This document shows positions 42,376-51,791 of a stretch of DNA of 64,000 nt, piece by piece. A program made the translations under genes and the position numbers. The notes beneath the pieces are model-generated. The model did no database searches, was not told the origin of the DNA, and was given only the letters and a program-made list of their open reading frames with translations. This DNA comes from Nocardioides antri. Its GTDB lineage: Bacteria; Actinomycetota; Actinomycetes; Propionibacteriales; Nocardioidaceae. Location: positions 186,001-250,000 of the forward strand of contig NZ_VUJW01000003.1 in NCBI RefSeq assembly GCF_008373765.1, read 5' to 3'. Positions within the stretch are counted from its first letter, which is position 1. Each line of letters starts with the position of its first letter.

Positions 42376-43956
42376 CTACTCCCACTCGATGGTGCCCGGC
42401 GGCTTGCTGGTGATGTCGACGGTCACCCGGTTGACCTCACGGACCTCGTTGGTGATGCGGGTCGAGATCCGCTCGAGGACGTCGTACGGCACCCGGGCCC
42501 AGTCGGCGGTCATCGCGTCCTCGGACGTGACCGGTCGCAGCACGACCGGGTGGCCGTAGGTGCGGCCGTCGCCCTGGACGCCGACCGAGCGGACGTCGGC
42601 GAGGAGCACGACCGGGAACTGCCAGATATCGCGGTCGAGGCCGGCCGCAGTGAGCTCGGCCCGCGCGATGGCGTCGGCCTCGCGCAGGATGTCGAGCCGC
42701 TCGCGGGTGACCTCGCCGATGATCCGGATGCCGAGGCCGGGGCCGGGGAACGGGTGCCGCCAGACGATCTCGGGCGGCAGGCCGAGCTGCTCGCCGACGA
42801 GCCGGACCTCGTCCTTGAAGAGGGTGCGCAGCGGCTCGACCAGCTCGAACTCGAGGTCCTCGGGCAGGCCGCCGACGTTGTGGTGGGACTTGATGTTGGC
42901 CGCGCCCTCGCCGCCCCCCGACTCGACGACGTCGGGGTAGAGCGTGCCCTGGACGAGGAACTTCACCTTCGAGCCCTCGGGCGAGCTCTTGATGATCTCG
43001 ACCTCGGCCGCCTCGAACGTGCGGATGAACTCGCGGCCGATGATCTTGCGCTTGGTCTCCGGGTCGGTCACCCCCGCCAGCGCCTCGAGGAACTGCTTCT
43101 CCGCGTCGACGACGACCAACCTGGTGCCGGTGGCAGCGACGAAGTCGCGCTCGATCTGCTCGGTCTCGCCCTTCCGCATCAGCCCGTGGTCGACGTACAC
43201 GCACGTGAGGCGCTCGCCGATCGCCTTCTGCACAATCGCCGCCGCGACGGCGGAGTCGACGCCGCCGGACAACCCGCAAATCGCCCGGCCGTCCGGGCCG
43301 ATCTGCTCGCGGATGCGCTCGATCTGCTCCTCCGCGATGTTGCCGATGGTCCAGGTCTGCCGGCAGCCGGCAATGTCCCAGAGGAAGTGCTCGAGCACCT
43401 TCTGGCCGTGCTCGGAGTGCAGCACCTCCGGGTGCCACTGAACGCCGGCGAGGCCGCGGTCGACGTTCTCGAACGCAGCGACCGGGGTGACGGTCGTCGA
43501 GGCGAGCACCTCGAAGCCCTCCGGCGCCGCGGTCACCGAGTCGCCGTGGGACATCCACACGTTGTGCTCGGTCGGAACGCCGCCGAGCAGGGTGCCGGCG
43601 TGGCCGACGTGGACCCGGGTGCGGCCGTACTCGCGCGCACCGGTCGCACTGACCGTGCCGCCGAGCCCCTGCGCCATCAGCTGGAAGCCGTAGCACATCC
43701 CGAAGACCGCCGTACCCGCCTCGAAGATCGCCGGGTCGAGGCCCGGCGCGCCCGGCTCGTAGACCGACGACGGCCCGCCGGACAGGATGATCGCCTTCGG
43801 CCCCTTCGCCACCATCTCAGCCACCGGCATCGTGTGGGGCACGATCTCGGAGTAGACCCGCGCCTCCCGCACCCGCCGGGCGATCAGCTGGGCGTACTGC
43901 GCCCCGAAGTCGACCACCAGGACCAGGTCGTGCTCAGTGTTGCCAGGCGCCGTCAT
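42376..43956 (-). CDS. guaA: GMP synthase (glutamine-hydrolysing)
   Basis: Converts XMP to GMP with glutamine and ATP. The 526 residues comprise a class I amidotransferase (nucleophile Cys in GMCYGFQLM, and the His and Glu in WHPEVLHSE), the ATP pyrophosphatase loop [11 protein letters not shown], and the dimerisation domain ending [13 protein letters not shown]. It has the family's usual length. The ATG at 43956 has TACGAT six bases upstream, so the mRNA is probably leaderless. It is the first of three guanine-nucleotide genes in the window. Confidence 0.97.
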   Translation of the reverse strand: MTAPGNTEHDLVLVVDFGAQYAQLIARRVREARVYSEIVPHTMPVAEMVAKGPKAIILSGGPSSVYEPGAPGLDPAIFEAGTAVFGMCYGFQLMAQGLGGTVSATGAREYGRTRVHVGHAGTLLGGVPTEHNVWMSHGDSVTAAPEGFEVLASTTVTPVAAFENVDRGLAGVQWHPEVLHSEHGQKVLEHFLWDIAGCRQTWTIGNIAEEQIERIREQIGPDGRAICGLSGGVDSAVAAAIVQKAIGERLTCVYVDHGLMRKGETEQIERDFVAATGTRLVVVDAEKQFLEALAGVTDPETKRKIIGREFIRTFEAAEVEIIKSSPEGSKVKFLVQGTLYPDVVESGGGEGAANIKSHHNVGGLPEDLEFELVEPLRTLFKDEVRLVGEQLGLPPEIVWRHPFPGPGLGIRIIGEVTRERLDILREADAIARAELTAAGLDRDIWQFPVVLLADVRSVGVQGDGRTYGHPVVLRPVTSEDAMTADWARVPYDVLERISTRITNEVREVNRVTVDITSKPPGTIEWE

Positions 43957-43962
43957 GGGCGA

Positions 43963-43968
43963 ATCGTA
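43963..43968 (-). promoter_or_regulatory. -10 hexamer of guaA, leaderless type
   Basis: TACGAT on the minus strand ends six bases before the ATG. Confidence 0.5.
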
Positions 43969-43983
43969 TCGGTGAAAAAGCAC

Positions 43984-44020
43984 CAGGGCCCGACCGGGGA
44001 GGGAGGGTGGTCGGGCCCTG
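43984..44020 (-). terminator. Intrinsic terminator after the GMC oxidoreductase operon
   Basis: The arms CAGGGCCCGACC and GGTCGGGCCCTG are perfect complements around a 13-base G-rich loop. On the minus strand the hairpin is followed by GTGC and five T, a proper intrinsic terminator. It ends the leftward operon just before the guaA promoter. The 154 bases between it and the operon hold no gene. Confidence 0.85.
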
Positions 44021-44174
44021 ATCGTCCAAGCAGCTGCTGGACAGTGCCTGAACCGAGCCCAGGCTTTCGGGAGGGAGCGTGAATCCCCGGGCTCGACTCG
44101 ATCAACGACGGGTCTCGGGGCGGGTTACGCCCGTTCACGACTCCGTCTGAATGATTTTTTACGAAGCCCGGCCC

Positions 44175-45902
44175 TCAGGAGACGCCGACGATGGGCAGCC
44201 GGAGGGCGCCCGGAGCGGAATCGGGCACGGCGGGCTGCTTCGGCGCGACGGGCTGGATGCGCTGGTACGGCGTGTCCATGGCCGGCCGGGTGTCGACCTC
44301 GCCCTTGTTGGGCCAGAACGACATGGCCCGCTCCGCCTGAGCGGTGATCGTCAGCGAGGGGTTCACTCCCAGGTTGGCGGAGATCGCCGACCCGTCGGCG
44401 ATGTGGAGGCCCTCGTAGCCGTAGATCCGCTGGAAGGGGTCGATCACGCCCGTCTCCGGGCTGTCGCCGATGGTGCAGCCGCCGATGAAGTGGGCCGTCA
44501 GCGGCCTGCCCAGCGGCTCGCCGACGCTGCCGAACACCGACTTCGTCTTCATGAAGCGCGCCATCCGGCGGACCGCGTCGTAGGCGACGGGGATGTAGGT
44601 CGGGTTGGGCGAGCCGTGGCCCTGGGTCGACGACATGTAGCCGATCGGGCCACGCTGGCGCCACACGGTCGTGATCGAGTTGTCCAGGGTCTGCATGACG
44701 AGCGCCACGACGGTACGGCGCGACCAGCTCGACAGGCTGTAGATGTCCTTGAGGCTGCGCCGCCCCTTCCACAGCTCCTTCGCCCAGGTGCGCCAGCGCG
44801 GCTCCTCGGTCAGCTCGTCGACGAGGACGGTCGCCATCAACGGCATCACGCTCGCGCCCTTGCCGTAGCGCACCGGCTCGATGTGGGTGTGCTCGTCGGG
44901 GTGGAACGACGACGTGATCGCCACGCCCTCGGTCCAGTCGATCTCGTCGTCGGTGGCCGTCGCCCAGAGGATCGCCTCGGAGTTCGTCCGGGTCAGGATG
45001 CCGAGCCGGTCCGAGATGTTCGGCAGCGAGCCCTCGGCCTTGAGCCGGTGGAGGAGGCGCTGGGTGCCGAGGGCGGCCGCCGCGAAGACCACCTGCTCGG
45101 CGCGGAACGTCTTGACCGCCGTACGACGCGACGCCTTCGCCTTGGTCCAGCGGGCCGTGACCTCGTAGCCGCCGTCGGGGAGCGGACGGACGTCCGTGAC
45201 GGTGGTCAGCGGGTGGATGACCGCGCCGTTCTGCTCGGCGAGGTAGAGGTAGTTCTTGACCAGCGTGTTCTTGGCGTTGTGGCGGCAACCGGTCATGCAC
45301 TCGCCGCAGTTGAGGCAGGTGTTGCGCTTCGGGCCGGCGCCCCCGAAGTACGGGTCGTCGACCTCGGTCCCGGCGGGCTGGCCGGGACCGCCGAAGAACA
45401 CCCCGACCGGCGTCGGGTGGAACGTGTCGCCGACCCCCATCTCCTCGGCGACCTGCTTCATGACCTTGTCGGCCGGCGTCATGCGGGCGTACTCGACCAC
45501 GCCGAGCATCCGCTTCGCCTGGTCGTAGTACGGCGCCAGCTCCGCCTTCCAGTCCGTGATCTTCGCCCACGACGGATCGCGGTAGAACGGGTCGAGCGGC
45601 TCGTAGAGCGTGTTGGCGTAGACGAGCGAGCCGCCGCCGACACCGGCCCCGGCGAGGATGAAGCAGTCGTTGACCAGGTCGATGCGCTGGATGCCGTAGA
45701 ACCCGAGCTCGGGCCGGAAGAGGAACTTGCGCGCCTGAGCGCCGTTCTCCGGGAGGTCCTCGTCGTTGAACCGGGCCCCGGCCTCGAGGACCGCGACCTT
45801 GTAGCCCTTCTCCGTCAGCCGGAGCGCCGAGACGGAGCCGCCGAAGCCCGAGCCGATGATGAGGACGTCGTAGTCGAACCCGGCACCCTTCTCGACCGAC
45901 AT
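44175..45902 (-). CDS. GMC-family oxidoreductase, cholesterol-oxidase-like (ChoD-like)
   Basis: A 575-residue flavoprotein. The FAD fold is seen in DYDVLIIGSGFGGSVSALRL and GAGVGGGSLVYANTL. A cysteine cluster, CLNCGECMTGCRHNAKNT, is of the type found in actinobacterial ChoD-like proteins. The C-terminus has HFIGGCTIGDSPETGVID and LHIADGSAISANLGVNPSL. The M. tuberculosis relative (Rv3409c) lies next to guaB3 and guaB2; whether it oxidises cholesterol is disputed. The ATG at 45902 is two bases after the dehydrogenase stop. A GTG two codons earlier is possible. Confidence 0.85.
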   Translation of the reverse strand: MSVEKGAGFDYDVLIIGSGFGGSVSALRLTEKGYKVAVLEAGARFNDEDLPENGAQARKFLFRPELGFYGIQRIDLVNDCFILAGAGVGGGSLVYANTLYEPLDPFYRDPSWAKITDWKAELAPYYDQAKRMLGVVEYARMTPADKVMKQVAEEMGVGDTFHPTPVGVFFGGPGQPAGTEVDDPYFGGAGPKRNTCLNCGECMTGCRHNAKNTLVKNYLYLAEQNGAVIHPLTTVTDVRPLPDGGYEVTARWTKAKASRRTAVKTFRAEQVVFAAAALGTQRLLHRLKAEGSLPNISDRLGILTRTNSEAILWATATDDEIDWTEGVAITSSFHPDEHTHIEPVRYGKGASVMPLMATVLVDELTEEPRWRTWAKELWKGRRSLKDIYSLSSWSRRTVVALVMQTLDNSITTVWRQRGPIGYMSSTQGHGSPNPTYIPVAYDAVRRMARFMKTKSVFGSVGEPLGRPLTAHFIGGCTIGDSPETGVIDPFQRIYGYEGLHIADGSAISANLGVNPSLTITAQAERAMSFWPNKGEVDTRPAMDTPYQRIQPVAPKQPAVPDSAPGALRLPIVGVS

Positions 45903-45904
45903 GC

Positions 45905-47539
45905 TCACGCCCTTCCCAGCTTGTTGAGCATCTTCAGCCCGAGCACCTGCACCTTGGCGTACTGCTCCGCGCTGAGGCCGAACTGCGGGGACAGCTTGAT
46001 GAACCGCTGGGTGCCGACCGACTGGGTCTCGGTGTAGCGGCGGATCCCCTCCTCGCCCTGGCGGCGGCCCATCCCGGACTCGCGCATGCCGCCCATCGGA
46101 GCGGCGAGGCTGCCGAAGGTGGCGCCGAAGCCCTCGTTGATGTTGACGGTGCCGCACTTGATCTGCCGCGCGACGGCCCGGGCGCGGGCGCCGTCCTGGC
46201 TGAAGATCGCGCAGTTGAGGCCGTACTCGCCGTCGTTGGCGCGCGCGATCGCGTCGGACTCGTCGTGGAACCGGTAGAGCGACACGACCGGGCCGAAGGT
46301 CTCGTTGCCGAAGCAGGTCATGTCGGGGGTCACGCCCTCGAGGATCGTCGGCTCGTAGAAGTACGGCGCCAGGTCGGGCCGTGCCCTGCCACCCGCCAGG
46401 ACTCGCGCACCCTTGGCCATCGCGTCGTCGACGTGGGCGACCACCGTCTCGAGCTGGTCGGCCGAGATGAGCGGCCCCATGTCGACCTCCCAGTCGAGCG
46501 TGGCGCCCAGGCTCATCGCCTTGGTGCGCGCCACGAAGCGCTCGACGAACCGGTCGTAGACCTGGTCGGCGACGAAGAGCCGCTCGGTGGAGACGCACAG
46601 CTGGCCGGCGTTGGAGAAGCTCGCCCGGACCGCCCCCTCCGCCGCCCGCTGGACGTCGGCGTCGCGCAGCACGAGGAGCGGGTTCTTGCCGCCCAGCTCG
46701 AGCGAGCAGCCGATCAGCCGCTCGGCGCACTGCTTCGCGATCAGCTTGCCGGTCGCGGTGGAGCCGGTGAAGCAGATGTAGTCGGACCGCTCGATCATCG
46801 CGGGGCCGAGCTCGCGGCCGGGGCCGGCGACGACCTGCCAGAGGTCCCGGGGGAAGCCGGCCTCGTCCATCAGCTTCACGCCCATGAGCGCGGTGAGCAT
46901 GGTCTGCGCGTCGGGCTTCGCGACGACGGCGTTGCCGGCCATGAGCGCGGGGAGGCCGTCGGACAGCGCCATCGTCAGCGGGTAGTTCCACGGCGAGATG
47001 ATGCCGACGACACCCTTGGGGACGTGGTTGACGTCGATCCGGGTGGCGAGCGGGATCACGCCGCCGCGCCGCTCGCTCATCACGTGCTTGCCGGACATGC
47101 GGGCGTAGTAGCGCGCGGTCAGCGCCGTGTGCGCGACCTCGTCGTAGGCGTGCTTGCGCGCCTTGCCGTTCTCCAGCGTGATGATGTCGAGGAGCTCCGG
47201 CATCCGCTCGAGCAGCAGGTCGTGGAGCCGCAGCATCACGGCGGCCCGCTGCTCCATCGGCGTCCGCGCCCACGCCGCCTGTGCGACGCGCGCCCGGCGG
47301 TAGGCCTCGGCCACGTCGGCAGCGCTCGACTGCGGGATGTTGGCCAGGGGCGCGCCGGTCAACGGCGAGGTCACCGAGACGGTCTCCCCGGAGGTGGCCA
47401 GGACCCGCTCGGTGAGGGCGGCGACCTCGTCCGGCTCGAGGACGTACGACGCCCGCGGGTCGTGCTCGGGGTCGTGCGGCCCGTCGACGAGGGGACCGCC
47501 GCCGACGCCTTCGGGATGGCCGGGGTTCGAAGCGCTCAT
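45905..47539 (-). CDS. Succinate-semialdehyde-type aldehyde dehydrogenase (GabD2-like)
   Basis: A 544-residue NAD(P)-dependent dehydrogenase. The catalytic Cys is in NAGQLCVSTER, the general base Glu in LELGGKNPLL, the cofactor site in ISPWNYPLTMALSDGLPAL and GSTATGKLIAKQC. Extended N- and C-termini and overall sequence resemble the M. tuberculosis protein called GabD2. The substrate is not proven; with the GMC enzyme downstream it may oxidise an aldehyde formed by that enzyme. TACGCT lies six bases before the ATG. Confidence 0.85.
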   Translation of the reverse strand: MSASNPGHPEGVGGGPLVDGPHDPEHDPRASYVLEPDEVAALTERVLATSGETVSVTSPLTGAPLANIPQSSAADVAEAYRRARVAQAAWARTPMEQRAAVMLRLHDLLLERMPELLDIITLENGKARKHAYDEVAHTALTARYYARMSGKHVMSERRGGVIPLATRIDVNHVPKGVVGIISPWNYPLTMALSDGLPALMAGNAVVAKPDAQTMLTALMGVKLMDEAGFPRDLWQVVAGPGRELGPAMIERSDYICFTGSTATGKLIAKQCAERLIGCSLELGGKNPLLVLRDADVQRAAEGAVRASFSNAGQLCVSTERLFVADQVYDRFVERFVARTKAMSLGATLDWEVDMGPLISADQLETVVAHVDDAMAKGARVLAGGRARPDLAPYFYEPTILEGVTPDMTCFGNETFGPVVSLYRFHDESDAIARANDGEYGLNCAIFSQDGARARAVARQIKCGTVNINEGFGATFGSLAAPMGGMRESGMGRRQGEEGIRRYTETQSVGTQRFIKLSPQFGLSAEQYAKVQVLGLKMLNKLGRA

Positions 47540-47545
47540 GTGACG

Positions 47546-47566
47546 AGCGTAGTGAGTGTGGTCACT
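47546..47566. promoter_or_regulatory. Promoter and possible operator of the dehydrogenase-GMC operon
   Basis: On the minus strand TACGCT ends six bases before the start codon. Next to it AGTGA-N6-TCACT is a short inverted repeat. Further palindromes (GGCTAC/GTAGCC at 47570-47587, GATGTG/CACATC at 47588-47607) crowd this gap and could be operator or terminator parts. Confidence 0.35.
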
Positions 47567-47638
47567 CCCGGCTACTGATCGGTAGCCGATGTGCTGCTTT
47601 ACACATCCAGATTCGGTGTCAAGCGCCGAGATCGGGCC

Positions 47639-48409
47639 TCAACCGGTCGCGCTGAGCACCACGATCGGCACCACGAGGGGCGGCATCCCGGCCACCGCGT
47701 CCTCCGCGTCCTGCCGCGCCCGGGCCCGCTCGTCCGGCGCGAGCGTCGCGATCCACGGGGCCAGGTGCGCCATGCCGGTGCGCCAGTCGACGAGGTCGGC
47801 AGGCGTGCCGAGGCCGGTGTCGACCTCGACGACCCGGGCGCCGGCCGTTCGGTAGCCGGCCCGCCCGGCGAGCGCCTCGAGCTCGGCCGGCCCGGGGTCG
47901 CCGTCCCCTCCCCCGGCCTTGAACGCGGCGTACCACTCCGGCCACGCGAAGCCGTGCCGCGCCATGACGGCGTCGACCGCCTCCTTGGCCGGGTGGTCCC
48001 ACCCCGGCGCGAAGACCGTCGCCAGCAGTGCGCCGGCGACCCGGCGGAGCTCGGCCATCGCCGGCGTCGGGTCCGCGAAGTGGTTGAGCGAGAAGGCGGC
48101 TGCGGCCAGCTCGAACGAGCCCGCACAGAACGGCAGCCGGATCAGGTCGCCGACCACTGCCGGCGCGGACGAGGCTGCGAGCATGCCCGGCGCCAGGTCG
48201 ACCGCCACGACCGAGCGGGCGCCGCGACGGCGGAGGGCCTCGCCGGCCACGCCGGTGCCGGCACCGGCATCGAGCACCCGGGCGCCCCGGACGTCGACGG
48301 GTGCATGGTCGGCCATCGCCTCGGCCAGCCGGGCATACATCTGCGCCGGTCCAGCGCGCCAGGCCGCGGCCGCCGCGTCGTACGCCGCGCCGACGCCGCC
48401 CTCCGTCAT
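47639..48409 (-). CDS. Class I SAM-dependent methyltransferase
   Basis: A 256-residue methyltransferase. The SAM-binding motif is ARVLDAGAGTGVAGEALRRR, followed by VVAVDLAPGMLA and the motif II region FELAAAAFSLNHFADP. The substrate is unknown. Its ATG overlaps the stop of a 37-residue membrane peptide (ATGA), so the two are translated together. Confidence 0.85.
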   Translation of the reverse strand: MTEGGVGAAYDAAAAAWRAGPAQMYARLAEAMADHAPVDVRGARVLDAGAGTGVAGEALRRRGARSVVAVDLAPGMLAASSAPAVVGDLIRLPFCAGSFELAAAAFSLNHFADPTPAMAELRRVAGALLATVFAPGWDHPAKEAVDAVMARHGFAWPEWYAAFKAGGGDGDPGPAELEALAGRAGYRTAGARVVEVDTGLGTPADLVDWRTGMAHLAPWIATLAPDERARARQDAEDAVAGMPPLVVPIVVLSATG

Positions 48410-48519
48410 CGGAGCAGGAGGTTGAGCAGAACGGTCAGCGCCACCGACAGAACGATCGAGACGACGATCATCACCAGGCAGCCCATCGCCCCACCGACCG
48501 GGCGCACACGGAGACTCAT
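48406..48519 (-). CDS. 37-residue single-helix membrane peptide
   Basis: A very small protein with a basic start (MSLRVRPVGGAMG) and one membrane helix (CLVMIVVSIVLSVALTVLLN). It ends in an ATGA overlap with the methyltransferase gene. A longer reading from 48615 adds a basic, low-complexity stretch and is less likely. Function unknown; the coupling and composition support a real gene. Confidence 0.5.
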   Translation of the reverse strand: MSLRVRPVGGAMGCLVMIVVSIVLSVALTVLLNLLLR

Positions 48520-48666
48520 GCGCGGACCGGTACCCAGCGGTCCGAGAGGAACACGTCGGACACGGCGGTCGCCCTGCCCCCGGCTGCGCATCCGGCCAAA
48601 CCGCCCTCCGGCCACTTCCTGCTCAGTTACGGTGCATCTACTTCTTGGTCGTCTGGAAGGGCGCAG

Positions 48667-50358
48667 GTGGCTCAGTTCTTCAAGCGCGGCGGCAGGGGCC
48701 GGCCGAGCAGGCCCGTCGTGGCGGTCGCGATCACCTGCCTGGTCGGCCTGCTGCTGACGGCTGTCTCGGCGTGGGCGGCGTACCGAGCCGACCAGTCCAC
48801 GGAGGAGCGACTGCTCCAGACCCAGACGGAGCAGGCAGCGGCGGTGCTCTCCACCGCGATCTTCGTCATCCAGCAGCCGCTGACGACGGCGCTACAGGTG
48901 CAGGCGGCGGCCGGCCCGGACGGCGACCCCTCGGTGTTCCGGCGCACCTTCGCGGTCAACGTCGGCAAGGAAGGACTCTTCGTCTCGGCTTCGCTCTGGC
49001 AGCGTGACGGCCGCGGGTTCGACCGGCTCGCAGGCGTCGGAGCTGCTCCCGGCATCGAGGCACCCAGCCCAGAGATGCGGGAACTCCTCGATCGCGCGGC
49101 CGACAGCAAGACCTCGGTGGTCGAGCGCGTCGTCGTCGGCAAGCGCATCCGGATCGCCTACGCGCTCGCGGACATGATCACCGGCCTCGTCGTGTACGTC
49201 GAGCGAGCCCTCCCCGCCGACCGCCGTGCCTCCGTCGACCGGGACTCGGCGTTCTCACAGCTCCACTACGCCATCTACCTGGGTGAGCGGACGCGTCTGG
49301 CCGACATGACCACGACGAACGTGGATCCGGCGGACCTGCCGCTGGAGGAGCCCAGCCACCGGACGACGGTCCCCTTCGGCGACACGGTGCTGACCCTGGT
49401 GACCCAGCCGACCGAGCACCTCGGCAGCCCGCTGAGCCGACGACTTCCGCTGATCCTCCTGCTCGGCGGCCTGCTGCTGACCCTTGCCACGGCGCTCGTC
49501 ACCCGGCGCCTCGTCGGCGCCGGGATGCGGGTGGAGTCGGACTCGGCGACGATCACCGACCTGTACCAGCGGATCAACGTCCTCTACGAGGAGCAGCGGG
49601 AGGTCTTCCTGCGTCTGCAACGGGCGCTCCTGCCGCACGTCAACCCGCAGATACCCCAGCTCGAGATCGCCTCCAGCTACGTCGCCGGGGCGGAGGGTGT
49701 CGAGATCGGTGGCGACTGGTACAGCATCATCGACATCGGCGAGGACCGGTTCGGCTTCGTCGTCGGGGACGTCTCCGGGAAGGGCGTCGACGCCGTCGCC
49801 GAGATGGCACGCGCCCGATTCACCCTGCGGGCGTACCTGGTCGACGGCAAGTCCCCTGCCGAGGCGCTCGAGAAGTGCTCCCGCCAGTTCGACATCACCA
49901 CCGACGGCCACATCATCACCGCCGTCGTCGGCGTCGGCACCTGGCGCACCGGCGAGGTCGTCGTCGCCAACGCCGGCCACCCGCTGCCACTGCTCGTGAC
50001 GTCCAACCACACCGAGCACGTGCCGATGCCGGTCGGGCCGCCGCTCGGTGTCGGGCCGTCGGCGTACGAGTCCTCGACGTTCACGATGCCCACGGGCTCG
50101 ACCCTCCTCGCCTACACCGACGGCCTGGTCGAACGTCGCGGCGAGGACATCGACGTCGGGATGCAGCGACTGGTCGAGGCCGCGCGCGTGCACGGGGACG
50201 CGCCGGTCGCCGACCTCCTGACCTCGCTCCTGGACGGGTTGCGTGGAGACGGCGCGCCCGACGACATCGCGCTCCTTGCGCTGCGTCGGCTGGAGCCGGC
50301 GCGTACGTCGGAGCCCGTCATCATCACGACGGCGGTGGGCTCAGGTACACGGACTTGA
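48667..50358 (+). CDS. Membrane-bound PP2C phosphatase (SpoIIE/RsbU-like) with outer sensor domain
   Basis: A 563-residue sensor phosphatase. One helix (VVAVAITCLVGLLLTAVSAW) precedes an outer sensor domain of about 200 residues of CHASE/Cache type. A second helix (LPLILLLGGLLLTLATALVT), a helical linker and a SpoIIE domain follow. The metal-site motifs are GGDWYSIIDI, VVGDVSGKGVDAVAEMAR and VVANAGHPLPLLV, with GAPDDIALLAL at the end. Such enzymes dephosphorylate an anti-sigma antagonist and so activate a SigB/SigF-type factor; no such partner gene lies nearby. The GTG at 48667 has GGAAGG six bases upstream. Confidence 0.87.
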   Translation: MAQFFKRGGRGRPSRPVVAVAITCLVGLLLTAVSAWAAYRADQSTEERLLQTQTEQAAAVLSTAIFVIQQPLTTALQVQAAAGPDGDPSVFRRTFAVNVGKEGLFVSASLWQRDGRGFDRLAGVGAAPGIEAPSPEMRELLDRAADSKTSVVERVVVGKRIRIAYALADMITGLVVYVERALPADRRASVDRDSAFSQLHYAIYLGERTRLADMTTTNVDPADLPLEEPSHRTTVPFGDTVLTLVTQPTEHLGSPLSRRLPLILLLGGLLLTLATALVTRRLVGAGMRVESDSATITDLYQRINVLYEEQREVFLRLQRALLPHVNPQIPQLEIASSYVAGAEGVEIGGDWYSIIDIGEDRFGFVVGDVSGKGVDAVAEMARARFTLRAYLVDGKSPAEALEKCSRQFDITTDGHIITAVVGVGTWRTGEVVVANAGHPLPLLVTSNHTEHVPMPVGPPLGVGPSAYESSTFTMPTGSTLLAYTDGLVERRGEDIDVGMQRLVEAARVHGDAPVADLLTSLLDGLRGDGAPDDIALLALRRLEPARTSEPVIITTAVGSGTRT

Positions 50359-51778
50359 GCTCGGTGTACTGCGCCAGCCCCTCCGGTCCGAACTCCCGGC
50401 CGAGCCCCGACGCCTTGTAGCCGCCGAACGGCGCCGCGAAGTCCATCGTGTAGGTGTTGATGCCGTAGGTGCCGGTCCGAACCCGGCGGGCGACGTCGAC
50501 ACCCGCGTCGTGGTCGCTCGTCCAGACCGTGCCGGCCAGTCCGTAGTCGGAGTCGTTGGCGATCCGCACGGCGTCGTCGACGTCGTCGTACGGGATCACC
50601 GAGAGCACCGGCCCGAAGATCTCCTCCTGGGCGATGCGCATCCGGTTGTCGACGCCGGCGAAGACGGTCGGCCGGACGTACCAGCCGCGGTCGAGCCCGT
50701 CGGGCCGGCCGAGCCCGCCGGTGAGCAGGGTGGCGCCCTCCTCCTGGCCCAGCGCGATGTACTTCTCGACCCGCTCCTGCTGCCGCTGCGCGACCATCGG
50801 CCCGATCTCGGTGGCGGGGTCCATCGGGTCGCCCACCTGCATGCCGGCCACCGCCTCGGCCAGCGACGCGGCGAACGCGTCGTGCCGGTCGCGGCTGACC
50901 AGCACCCGGGTCTGAGCGACGCAGGCCTGGCCGGAGTTCATGAGGCCGATGAACTTCAGGCCCTCGAGGGTCGTCGTGAGGTCGGCGTCGTCGAGCACGA
51001 TCGCGGCGGACTTCCCGCCGAGCTCGAGCGAGCAGCGCTTGAGCTGCTCGCCGCAGATCGCGCCGATCTTGCGGCCGGCTGCGGTCGACCCGGTGAAGGC
51101 CACCTTGTCGACGCCGGGGTGCGCGACCAGGTGCTCCCCCACCTCGCGGCCGGCGGCGACGACGCTCACCACTCCCTCCGGGACGCCCGCCTCCTGCAGC
51201 AGCTCGGCGAGGAGGTAGCAGTCGAGTGGACTCTCGGCGGCCGGCTTCACCACGACGGTGCACCCCGCCAGCAGCGCCGGGACGAGCTTCGACATCACGG
51301 TGAACTGCGGGACGTTCCACGGCGGGATCGCCGCCACCACACCGATCGGCTCGTGCCGCACCATCACGTCGGCGCCGAGCACACCGGGCCGCGTCGACTC
51401 CCACGGGAACTCTCGCGCGATGCCGAGGAACGCCTCGATCTGCATCCAGGGCGCCGGCGACTGCGCCAGGTTGCTGAACGAGATCGGCGCGCCCATCTCG
51501 GTCGTGATCAGCTCGGCCATGTCGGCCAGCCGGGCGGCGTACAGCCCCGAGAAGGTCTGTACGACGTCGATCCGCTCCTGCGGCGACATCCGCGGCCACG
51601 GGCCCTCGTCGAACGCCCGCCGAGCGGCCGCCACGGCGGCGTCGATGTCGGCGGCGCTGCCCTCCGGCACCCGCGCCACCACCTCCTCGGAGTGGGGCGA
51701 GACCACCTCGAGCACGGCGTCGGTCGCGGGCTTCGTCCACGCGCCGCCGATGAACAGCGCGTCACGGTCGAGAGTCAT
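50324..51778 (-). CDS. NAD-dependent aldehyde dehydrogenase
   Basis: A 484-residue aldehyde dehydrogenase. The catalytic Cys is in MNSGQACVAQTRVLV and the Glu in SLELGGKSAAIVL; the cofactor fold shows AIPPWNVPQFTVMSKLVPAL and FTGSTAAGRKIGAICGEQL. It is the last gene of an operon with a lipocalin-like protein and a phosphotransferase, 13 bases after the former. It may oxidise an aldehyde formed in catabolism of a lipid- or sterol-like alcohol (inference). Its 3' end overlaps the convergent SpoIIE gene by 35 bases. Confidence 0.92.
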   Translation of the reverse strand: MTLDRDALFIGGAWTKPATDAVLEVVSPHSEEVVARVPEGSAADIDAAVAAARRAFDEGPWPRMSPQERIDVVQTFSGLYAARLADMAELITTEMGAPISFSNLAQSPAPWMQIEAFLGIAREFPWESTRPGVLGADVMVRHEPIGVVAAIPPWNVPQFTVMSKLVPALLAGCTVVVKPAAESPLDCYLLAELLQEAGVPEGVVSVVAAGREVGEHLVAHPGVDKVAFTGSTAAGRKIGAICGEQLKRCSLELGGKSAAIVLDDADLTTTLEGLKFIGLMNSGQACVAQTRVLVSRDRHDAFAASLAEAVAGMQVGDPMDPATEIGPMVAQRQQERVEKYIALGQEEGATLLTGGLGRPDGLDRGWYVRPTVFAGVDNRMRIAQEEIFGPVLSVIPYDDVDDAVRIANDSDYGLAGTVWTSDHDAGVDVARRVRTGTYGINTYTMDFAAPFGGYKASGLGREFGPEGLAQYTELKSVYLSPPPS

Positions 51779-51791
51779 CTGTTGCCTTCCG

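Noticed and set aside
44021-44174. RNA gene or riboswitch in the gap after the GMC oxidoreductase
   Set aside because: Short inverted repeats only; no tRNA cloverleaf or known riboswitch core was found.
44175-47273. A 1032-residue fusion of dehydrogenase and GMC oxidoreductase
   Set aside because: The extra N-terminal part is a shadow of the dehydrogenase in another frame; separate stop and start codons lie two bases apart.
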